This document shows positions 36,855-43,772 of a stretch of DNA of 64,000 nucleotides, one piece after another. A program made the position numbers and the translations under genes. How positions within the stretch are numbered: position 1 is the first letter of the stretch; each line of letters opens with the position of its first letter. The notes under the pieces were generated by a model. It made no database searches. It saw nothing but the letters and a program-made list of their open reading frames with translations, and had not been told where the DNA came from. Source of the stretch: Vreelandella malpeensis (GTDB lineage: Bacteria; Pseudomonadota; Gammaproteobacteria; Pseudomonadales; Halomonadaceae); NCBI RefSeq assembly GCF_020622355.1, contig NZ_WHVL01000001.1, forward strand, positions 372,001-436,000, in the 5' to 3' direction.

Positions 36855-37727
36855 TTATAACGCTTCGCCGATCGCCGCTAGCTGTTCGCGAATCAATTCC
36901 CCCAGCCGGCGCGCGGGTTCGGTGGGCCGATGCGGTGCCCGATGCAGCGCCAGCTCGATCGTGGGCAGCGCCGGCAGCCCGCTCGATTCATCCAGCGGGC
37001 GCAGCGACGGCGTCAACATGCTGCGCGTGACCACCACCACCGCCAGCCCAGCGGTCACGATGGGTGCAAGCCCCGCCATCGACTGGCTGGTGTAGGCTAC
37101 GCGCCAGTCGCGCCCCGCCGCCTGCAGCGCCTGCTCCGCCACCTCGCGAAACACGTCCGCCCCGGGCGAATAGAGAGCCAGGGGAATGGGGTCGCTCAAA
37201 AGCGGCTGCTGATTGATGCCCACCGCCCAGAGCAGCGGCTCGCGTCGGATCACGTCGCCGCCGGGTGAGTTGCGCTGGCGGGTGACCAGCGCCAGATCGA
37301 TCTCGGCGGCCTTGACCTGCTCGACCAGGTGCGCGCTGGTGCCGCAGATCACGGTCAGCCCCACCGCCGGGTAGAGCTGGTGGAAGTAGGCGAACACCGA
37401 CGGCAAGAGCGAGGCGTAGTCCTCGGGGATGCCCAGTACCAGATCGCCGGTGACCTGGCGCGCCTGCATGTCGCTGAAGGCTTCATCGTTGAGGGCGAGC
37501 AACCGCCGGGCGTGAGCCAGCAACCGTTCGCCTTCCGGGGTGAAGCGCAGCCGCCGCCCCTCGCGTTCGTGCAGGCTCAACTCGAGCTGCGCTTCCAGGC
37601 GTTGAAGCTGCATGCTGACCGTGGACTGGGTATAGGCCAGCCGCTTGGCAGCCGCGGTGACGCTGCCGGTATCGGCGATGGCCACGAGCGTGCGCAGCAG
37701 GGTCAGGTCGAAGGTCGGCGCGCGCAT
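36855..37727 (-). CDS. LysR-family transcriptional regulator
   Basis: A 290-residue LysR protein: winged HTH at the N-terminus (LTLLRTLVAIADTGSVTAAAKRLAYTQSTVSMQLQRLEAQL, residues 8-48) and a co-inducer domain after residue 90 (DLVLGIPEDYASLLPSVFAYFHQLYP). It is divergent from the exporter gene at 37846 with a 118-bp shared region and is the likely local regulator. Effector unknown. Confidence 0.92.
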   Translation of the reverse strand: MRAPTFDLTLLRTLVAIADTGSVTAAAKRLAYTQSTVSMQLQRLEAQLELSLHEREGRRLRFTPEGERLLAHARRLLALNDEAFSDMQARQVTGDLVLGIPEDYASLLPSVFAYFHQLYPAVGLTVICGTSAHLVEQVKAAEIDLALVTRQRNSPGGDVIRREPLLWAVGINQQPLLSDPIPLALYSPGADVFREVAEQALQAAGRDWRVAYTSQSMAGLAPIVTAGLAVVVVTRSMLTPSLRPLDESSGLPALPTIELALHRAPHRPTEPARRLGELIREQLAAIGEAL

Positions 37728-37845
37728 ATATCACCAATGTTGATAGGTTACATCACAAAAGATCAATATCGTGATGAGTACTTTCTGAGTATGCTTGGCA
37801 TCACTCACACAAAGCAAGGTTCGCTTTTATAGAAGGAGAGGTGTC

Positions 37846-38724
37846 ATGCATCCCGTTCACTCCCCGTTGGTGTCATCGCGTTGGTACAGTGTGGGCGCTG
37901 CGCTGGTGGCGGTGATGTTATGGAGCGCAGCGCCGCTTTTGGCCGAGATGGCGCACACCTCGACGCCCCTGCAACTGACCGCCTTGACCCTTCTGGCCGG
38001 GGCGCTGGCCACCCTGCCGCTGAGCCGGCGTACCGGCGTCGAGCGCTTGAGCCGGGGCTGGCAGTTCAGCATCTGGCTGGGCGTGCCGCTTTTGATCTTC
38101 GGCGCGGTGAGCAGCTACTTCATCGGCATGCGTCTGGCCCCCGCCGCAGAAGCGGCGCTCATCACCTATACCTGGCCGGTGCTGTTCGTGCTGCTGAGCC
38201 AGTACAGCCGCTTTCGCCGGCTGCGCATCGAGGGGGTGATCGGCGCGCTGATCGCCTTCGCCGGCGCATCGCTTCTGATGCTGCCCCAGGCACTTTCCGG
38301 CGGTTTCAGCGGTGAAATGATCGGTTACGGGATTGCCCTTCTCTCGGCGTGCTGCTGGGCGCTCTACTCCTGGTTCGGCCAGACCGCGCCGGTCGCCCTT
38401 ACCCCGCTGCTGCCGCGCCTTCTGCTGATTGCCTGCGCCGTGGCGACCGGCGCGAGCCTCGTGCTCGAACCAAGTCTTGAACTTCCCAGCGGCAACGCAC
38501 TGATGGCCGGTATCGCGCTGGGCCTAGGGCCCTACGGTATCGCCATGGTGGCCTGGGACAAGGCGCTGCGCTTTGGCCCGTCGAGCCTGGTGGGCAGCCT
38601 CGCCTACGGCGTGCCGATCCTGGCCGGGCTGCTGCTGGTGCTGGCGGGCATGAGCGTACTCGACTGGCGCCTGCCCACCGCGGCGATCCTGGTGGTCGTG
38701 GGCTGCCTAAAGGCGGGCCGCTGA
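37846..38724 (+). CDS. EamA/DMT-family exporter, YddG-like
   Basis: A 292-residue ten-helix drug/metabolite transporter. The start at 37846 has AAGGAGAG 5 nt upstream; the longer reading adds a basic tail without support. The LGLGPYGIAMVAWDKALRFGPSSLVGSLAYGVPILAGLLLV region matches YddG-type aromatic amino acid exporters. It is divergent from the LysR gene, which likely controls it, and its last 18 bp overlap the convergent Nudix gene. Confidence 0.85.
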   Translation: MHPVHSPLVSSRWYSVGAALVAVMLWSAAPLLAEMAHTSTPLQLTALTLLAGALATLPLSRRTGVERLSRGWQFSIWLGVPLLIFGAVSSYFIGMRLAPAAEAALITYTWPVLFVLLSQYSRFRRLRIEGVIGALIAFAGASLLMLPQALSGGFSGEMIGYGIALLSACCWALYSWFGQTAPVALTPLLPRLLLIACAVATGASLVLEPSLELPSGNALMAGIALGLGPYGIAMVAWDKALRFGPSSLVGSLAYGVPILAGLLLVLAGMSVLDWRLPTAAILVVVGCLKAGR

Positions 38725-39147
38725 TGACGGCGTGTGACCGTCACTGGCGATCACACGCTCCAGAAGCTCCGGCAGCCAGGCTGGCTTGAGCTGCCCGACC
38801 GGCGCCTTGCGAAGCTCGTCGAGCGACCACCACCGCCCCGGCATCTCGCGTCGCGCCTGGCTTGCCGGGTCGTGGCGCACCAGAAAGTAACGCTCGCGCC
38901 ATCGCCCGGGCAGCTGCTCGCCGGGCACCTCGCACTCGTGCAGCAGCGGGCCAAGCGGCCCCGCAAGGCCGGTGGAGGCTTCGAGTGTGCGCCGGGCGGC
39001 CTCGCCAAACCCCTCCTCCAGGCACAGTTCGCCCCCGGCGGGTCGCCAGGGGGCGGAGGCATTCGGGTGATGAATCAGCAGCAGGCGATGGTCGGCGCTG
39101 ACCACGAAAAGCTGTGCCCATTGGCGCGTGTTGTTATCGGTATCCAT
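38707..39147 (-). CDS. Nudix-fold protein with a degenerate Nudix box
   Basis: A 146-residue Nudix-like protein. The box aligns as GELCLEEGFGEAARRTLEAS then TGL, so the expected REUxEE part is RTLEAS: three glutamates that bind Mg2+ or act in catalysis are lost. The rest (PWRPAGGELCLEEGFGEA, LPGRWRERYFLV) fits the fold. It may be inactive as a hydrolase or serve as a ligand sensor. It converges with, and overlaps by 18 bp, the YddG-like gene. Confidence 0.8.
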   Translation of the reverse strand: MDTDNNTRQWAQLFVVSADHRLLLIHHPNASAPWRPAGGELCLEEGFGEAARRTLEASTGLAGPLGPLLHECEVPGEQLPGRWRERYFLVRHDPASQARREMPGRWWSLDELRKAPVGQLKPAWLPELLERVIASDGHTPSSAARL

Positions 39148-39246
39148 AGACGTCCCACTCCTTGAAGAGCGGCAGCACCGGGCGAAGGCGCTGCCTTTGG
39201 CGTGCTCGCGGCTTGCGCCGCCTTCAAAGCGTAGACGTCGATCCCC

Positions 39247-40026
39247 TTACCGCGCCACGAAACGTGGCTTGGCGATGCCGTTCAAGGCCTGCCGGGGAAT
39301 CGTCAGGACCGGCTGGCCCTCGGCGTAGGGCGCGATGTCGTAGACGTCGTACTTCACCTGCCAACCCTCTTCCATGGGAGCGATGTTGTCGCTCGGGGTG
39401 AACGGCCAGTTGGCGGCGAAGCCCGCCTCTCTGTCCGACTCGCGCGACCAGCGCTGGTGCGCCTCGCGAAGCGCGGCCTGGAAATCGCCTTCGCGCCCCG
39501 GGGTGATCATCTCGCCGGGCTCGACGATGCGCGCCTCGCGCTCGTCGATGACCAGATAGCGCGTTGCCGGCAGGCCGTGTGCCTGGCCCGAGAAGTAGGT
39601 GTAGCTGTTGAGTTCGAGCACCAGCAGATCGTCGTGACGGGAAACCACGTCCGCCTCGAGCACGGCGCTGCTCGCGCCCGCCTGGGGCGAGGATACCCCG
39701 CTTTCCCGGGCCTGGGCGAAGAAGTCATTGGCGAAGCGCTCCCAGGTGACGCGCCTCGCTTCCACACCTTCATCGCCTCCATCCAGCCCCGCCAGGGCAA
39801 CGAGCCGGGCGCGCAGCTCGCGGGTCAGCGCCTCGGACGTGGGAAACTCGAGCGACGACACGCGCACGTCATCGCACTGTTCGTCCTGGCAGCCGGGCGC
39901 GACGAAGTACTTCTCCTCAGCCAGCGTCACCATGGCGTAGGGTTCGACGGGCCGGCTTTCCATGCTATGGCAGCCCGCCAGCATGATGGCCACCACGCCC
40001 AGGGCACTCGCTTGAATGGGTTGCAT
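39247..40026 (-). CDS. DUF3298-domain lipoprotein
   Basis: A 259-residue lipoprotein: signal sequence with lipobox LAGC (Cys 19) followed by a DUF3298-type domain, recognisable from TYFSGQAHGLPATRYLVID and the preceding DUF4163-like segment. The domain occurs in RsiV and in PdaC-type cell-wall proteins; no catalytic residues can be assigned. The Ser after the lipobox Cys suggests outer-membrane sorting. Function unknown. Confidence 0.78.
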   Translation of the reverse strand: MQPIQASALGVVAIMLAGCHSMESRPVEPYAMVTLAEEKYFVAPGCQDEQCDDVRVSSLEFPTSEALTRELRARLVALAGLDGGDEGVEARRVTWERFANDFFAQARESGVSSPQAGASSAVLEADVVSRHDDLLVLELNSYTYFSGQAHGLPATRYLVIDEREARIVEPGEMITPGREGDFQAALREAHQRWSRESDREAGFAANWPFTPSDNIAPMEEGWQVKYDVYDIAPYAEGQPVLTIPRQALNGIAKPRFVAR

Positions 40027-40105
40027 AACGCCTCCTCTTGTCGATGTTCGTCCTTGAACGGCCCCGGACGCTCTTTCGCCGCCCGGGTGTCGGCTTTAAA
40101 TGTAA

Positions 40106-40137
40106 ACGCCCTTGCCGCACAAAGCGAACAAGGGCGT
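40106..40137 (-). terminator. Terminator after the repeat-protein gene
   Basis: ACGCCCTTG and CAAGGGCGT (9-bp stem, 14-nt loop) are followed on the minus strand by TTTACATTTAAA. It lies 32 bp after the stop of the gene at 40169. Confidence 0.65.
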
Positions 40138-40168
40138 GGTCGATCAAGACGCTGAAGCGTTCAACAAC

Positions 40169-41605
40169 TCAGGCGTCCGGCTCCATCTGGGTCGGCTCGG
40201 CCTCGACGCCGACCTCGAACAGGCCGCTGCCGTAGGAGCCATAGCCCCGGGCGTGGATGGTGTAGGTACCGGGCAAAAGCGGCGCGCTTAGCAGCGCGTT
40301 GGAACCCTGGCCGCCATCGTCGTCGGAGAAGGAGACGCCTTCGCCTGAAAGCTCGAGGTAAGCGTCGAAGTCCGTGGAATCCATGCGAATGGTCACCTCG
40401 GAGCTCTCCTCCAGGGTGAGCTGGTAGTTGACGTCTTCGCCGCTATACCAGCCGGTGGCGCTGTCGCCCGGGGCGAGCTCGCCGCCGTTTTGCAGCTCCA
40501 CGCCTTCGGGAAGCTCCCGCTGTGCCACGCCGAGCGAGAACATTCCGGCGCCGGATCCGTAGGCGGTACGCGCGGTGATGCGGTAGGTGCCCGGCGCGAG
40601 GAAGTCGGCGATGCGCGCATCCAGGCCCTCGCCCCCGTCGTCGTCTTCACGGTAGTAGTTGTCGTCGCCTTCGAGCTCTAGAAAGGCATCGACGTCATCG
40701 GAGGTCATGTCGATCTGGTACATGCCGGCCTCTTCTACCTCGAAGGTGTACTCGAGCGCCTGGCCGCTGTACCAGCCATTGAGCGATTCGCCCGACGCGA
40801 TGGGGCCGTCGTTGCGTAACTCGCCGCCGGGGAACTCCTTGGTCTGTGCCGACAGCGTATATACGCCGTTGCCGCTGCCGTAGGTCTGGGCGCGAACGGT
40901 GTAGTCGCCGGGCTCGAGAAAATCGGTAATCTGGGCGTCGAGATTGCCGCCACTGTCGTCGTCCTCACGCTGGTAGCCGTTTGGGCCCTCGAGGGTGAGG
41001 TAGGCATCGAAGTCATCGGAGCGCATGTCGATCTGGTACATGCCGGCTTCTTCGATGGTAAAGCTCACGGCGCGCTCATCGCCCTGCAGCCAGCTGTCCA
41101 TGGGTTCATCGAGGGTCAGCGTATCCGAGTCGCTGAGCTCCATCAGGCGAGGGTAGAGAGTGAACGGGCCGTAGCTGCTGGCGTCGTAGCCGCTCACAGT
41201 CACCAGGTAGTCGCCCCCTTCCTCGATGCGATAGCGCAGGGTCTCGGCGCTGTCGAGCAGTTGGAGCTGATCGTCGAACAGTGACACGACGCCGTTGAGC
41301 GCGCCGCTCAGGCTCAGTTCCACCAGCGCGTCCTCGTCGAGACTCAGCCCGTAGGAGAGAAAGCGACTGCCGTTGTTGCCGTTGAGCTGAGCACTCGAGG
41401 TGAGCTCACCGCGCGTGCGTTCGTCGAGCGCCAGGTAGTCGAGCCCCTCCAAAGCGCTGGATGCCTGCGTATCGTCGGTCTTGCCGCTCTGGTCGCCAAC
41501 CTTGTCGCTGGAGACCGCATCGGGTATGGACAGGGCAATCATGAAGCCAATCAGGGCGCCGCCTGCGACACCAGTGACAAGCATTAACGAAGAACTTTTA
41601 GTCAT
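40169..41605 (-). CDS. Acidic exported protein with four PPC-like repeats
   Basis: A 478-residue, strongly acidic protein with an N-terminal membrane anchor or uncleaved signal (about 7-27, MLVTGVAGGALIGFMIALSI). The rest is four domains of about 100 residues (roughly 63-154, 155-257, 260-362 and 369-468). The best conserved unit is EEAGMYQIDM-x-SDD-x-DA-x-L-x-LEG ... REDDD ... LDA-x-I-x-DFL-x-PG-x-Y ... YGSG. This resembles bacterial pre-peptidase C-terminal (PPC) beta-sandwich domains, but no peptidase is attached. Asp clusters may bind Ca2+. Function unknown; a periplasmic or surface adhesive role is possible. Confidence 0.75.
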   Translation of the reverse strand: MTKSSSLMLVTGVAGGALIGFMIALSIPDAVSSDKVGDQSGKTDDTQASSALEGLDYLALDERTRGELTSSAQLNGNNGSRFLSYGLSLDEDALVELSLSGALNGVVSLFDDQLQLLDSAETLRYRIEEGGDYLVTVSGYDASSYGPFTLYPRLMELSDSDTLTLDEPMDSWLQGDERAVSFTIEEAGMYQIDMRSDDFDAYLTLEGPNGYQREDDDSGGNLDAQITDFLEPGDYTVRAQTYGSGNGVYTLSAQTKEFPGGELRNDGPIASGESLNGWYSGQALEYTFEVEEAGMYQIDMTSDDVDAFLELEGDDNYYREDDDGGEGLDARIADFLAPGTYRITARTAYGSGAGMFSLGVAQRELPEGVELQNGGELAPGDSATGWYSGEDVNYQLTLEESSEVTIRMDSTDFDAYLELSGEGVSFSDDDGGQGSNALLSAPLLPGTYTIHARGYGSYGSGLFEVGVEAEPTQMEPDA

Positions 41606-41916
41606 GGCAGATCCTTATCGCGTCACTTGAACGAACAAGATATTAGCACGCCGACCGTTCTATCAGCAGTTGCTTATCGATCGAACAGGGCCCGCTTTAT
41701 CCGGTGAAGTACACCGCGATCCGCGCTTCAAGTAAATCGCTTTAACTTACTGACCAGACTAAAAGAGTTGGCCAGTGAACTAAAATCGCGATTTGGTGTA
41801 CATCGTCGCCGATCGTCGCAAAGCTTGCCGAACATCAAACGGGACGTTACCATCGCGAAGCCTTTGTCGGGCACCTCACCAATGAAGTCCGGTTCGATAC
41901 TCAACGAGGTACTCCA
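41606..41916. other. Divergent intergenic region without recognised genes
   Basis: A 311-bp gap between the divergent repeat-protein and RlpA-like genes. I see no credible reading frame and no convincing promoter or operator. Confidence 0.6.
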
Positions 41917-42294
41917 ATGGGAGCCTATGGAAGACGCATCAAGACAAGCATGTTCGCGGTTTTATTGAGTGTAGTGTCGACGGGCGTATTTGCCCAAGAG
42001 ACCGATTTCCAGGAAGGCGTGGCCTCCTTCTACAGCGACCGATTCCAGGGTGCGACCACCGCCAGCGGTGAAGCCTTCGACCAGCAGGCGCTGACCGCCG
42101 CCCACCCAAGCCTGCCCTTCGGCAGCAAGGTGCTCGTGACACGGCCCGATACCGGTCAGGAAGTGGAAGTGCTGATCAACGATCGCGGCCCCTTCGTCAA
42201 GGGACGCATCATCGATCTTTCCAAGAGCGCGGCACGACAACTCGGCATGGTTCGTCGCGGCACCGCCCCGGTCATGCTGACGCTGATCAACTAG
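41917..42294 (+). CDS. RlpA-like double-psi beta-barrel protein
   Basis: A 125-residue secreted protein: signal peptide ending VSTGVFAQ, then an RlpA-type DPBB domain with [37 protein letters not shown] and [22 protein letters not shown]. The catalytic-type Asp and His of RlpA lytic transglycosylases (the NDRGP Asp, AAHPSLPFG His) are present. The SPOR domain of full RlpA is absent, so it is a short paralog likely acting on peptidoglycan. Confidence 0.9.
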   Translation: MGAYGRRIKTSMFAVLLSVVSTGVFAQETDFQEGVASFYSDRFQGATTASGEAFDQQALTAAHPSLPFGSKVLVTRPDTGQEVEVLINDRGPFVKGRIIDLSKSAARQLGMVRRGTAPVMLTLIN

Positions 42295-42382
42295 CGCCCG
42301 ATCGGCCTGCAACAGGACTTAACGGCTAGCACACATACCCGTGTGATACCCCTTGAGCCACCGCCCGTTCTCGCGATACTCC

Positions 42383-42413
42383 AAGCGGCCCTCTTCACGA
42401 GGGCCGCTTTTTT
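42383..42413 (+). terminator. Rho-independent terminator after the RlpA-like gene
   Basis: AAGCGGCCCTC, loop TTCAC, then GAGGGCCGCTT and further T residues: an 11-bp stem with T run. Confidence 0.85.
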
Positions 42414-42500
42414 ATTTGTTGAGTATCTCGAACTTGCTTCACCGCGCAGGGTCATTACCTTCGATAAGGAGTGAATCGAATCATCACGCAGGAGGCCACG

Positions 42501-43505
42501 ATGCAATCACGCTACTTCACGCTGACCGACTACCCCACCGGCTTGCCCCGCCGCGAGCTGTTTGCGCTCGAGACCCAGGAGCTGCCCGAGCTTGGTCCCA
42601 ACGAGGTGCGCATTCGCAACCACTGGCTCTCGGTCGACCCCTACATGCGCGGTCGCATGAGCGGTATTCGCACCTACGTCACGCCCTTCGAGCTCGGCAA
42701 GCCCATGGAAGGCGGCGCCATCGGAGAAGTGATCGAATCGACCGACGCCAAGGTCAAGGTAGGTGACCGAGTCAGCCATATGGGCGGCTGGCGCGACATC
42801 GCCCAGCTTCCCGCCCAAGGCGTCACGGTGCTTCCCGACCACGACGTGCCCGAGCAGGCGTACCTGGGCATTCTCGGCATGCCGGGCATGACCGCCTGGA
42901 CCGGCCTCAACCGCATCGCCGAGTGCAAACCCGGCGACAACGTGCTGGTGAGTGCGGCGAGCGGCGCGGTGGGTTCGCTCGCCGTACAGTTGGCCAAAGC
43001 CAAGGGATGTCACGTGATCGGCATCGCCGGCGCCGCTCACAAGCTCGCCTGGCTCGAGTCCGTCGGCGTGGAGCCCGTGACCTACAAGGATCGCACCGCC
43101 GGTGAACTGAGTGACGCCATCCAGCTGGCCAGTCCCGAAGGCATCGATGTCTACTTCGAGAACGTCGGCGGCATCTGCCTGGAGGCAGCACTTTCCCAGC
43201 TCAACGAAGGCGCGCGCATCGCGGTATGCGGCATGATCGACAGCTACAACGCCGAAAAGCCCGCCCCGGGGCCGAGCAACCTTTCGCAACTGGTGGTACG
43301 CAAGGCGAAGATGCAGGGCTTCATCGTCGCCGACCACTGGTCGAACTACGGCTACTTCCTCAACGAGGTCGCCCCCCAGGTTGCCGCGGGCAAGTTCGAT
43401 TACCAGGAAACCGTCAAGGAGGGGCTGGAGAGTACCCCGGAAGCGTTCCTCGCGCTGTTCGAGGGCGGCAATACCGGCAAGATGCTGGTCAAGCTCGAAG
43501 GCTAG
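42501..43505 (+). CDS. curA: NADPH-dependent curcumin/dihydrocurcumin reductase-like oxidoreductase (MDR family)
   Basis: A 334-residue zinc-free medium-chain reductase of the leukotriene B4 dehydrogenase/CurA group. The start at 42501 has AGGAGG 5 nt upstream. Motifs include NHWLSVDPYMRGRMS, GMPGMTAWTGL, the NADPH-binding VSAASGAVGSLAVQLAK and FENVGG. Such enzymes reduce alpha,beta-unsaturated ketones or aldehydes; the physiological substrate is unknown. Terminators lie on both sides, so it is monocistronic. Confidence 0.88.
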   Translation: MQSRYFTLTDYPTGLPRRELFALETQELPELGPNEVRIRNHWLSVDPYMRGRMSGIRTYVTPFELGKPMEGGAIGEVIESTDAKVKVGDRVSHMGGWRDIAQLPAQGVTVLPDHDVPEQAYLGILGMPGMTAWTGLNRIAECKPGDNVLVSAASGAVGSLAVQLAKAKGCHVIGIAGAAHKLAWLESVGVEPVTYKDRTAGELSDAIQLASPEGIDVYFENVGGICLEAALSQLNEGARIAVCGMIDSYNAEKPAPGPSNLSQLVVRKAKMQGFIVADHWSNYGYFLNEVAPQVAAGKFDYQETVKEGLESTPEAFLALFEGGNTGKMLVKLEG

Positions 43506-43545
43506 CCGCCACTCGCGTTAACAACGCCTTTTCAACACCCAGCAG

Positions 43546-43573
43546 GCCGCCGCGTACCCACGGCGGCTTTTTT
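43546..43573 (+). terminator. Rho-independent terminator after curA
   Basis: GCCGCCG, an 8-nt loop, CGGCGGC and TTTTTT. Confidence 0.88.
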
Positions 43574-43638
43574 CGTGATAAATCTCAAACCCGTTCGACC
43601 AATATCCTATTGACGATTAAAATGTCTTCTAAAGAGCG

Positions 43639-43711
43639 TGCGCTAACCCATTGCCCTCTCTGGCCACCGAATGAAACGTCCTGTCGGCGCCCTGGCCGAT
43701 GGGTTAGCGCA
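43639..43711. repeat. Perfect 13-bp inverted repeat upstream of gcd
   Basis: TGCGCTAACCCAT (43639-43651) and ATGGGTTAGCGCA (43699-43711) are exact reverse complements, 47 bp apart, 61 bp before the gcd start. They could be two operator half-units for looping or a structured leader RNA. Apart from a T-free end there is no terminator signature. Confidence 0.8.
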
Positions 43712-43772
43712 TCAAGCGGGCGAGGACCCTCACGGGTCGCTTGCCCATCATGCGTGGTAACGGGGATATGGT

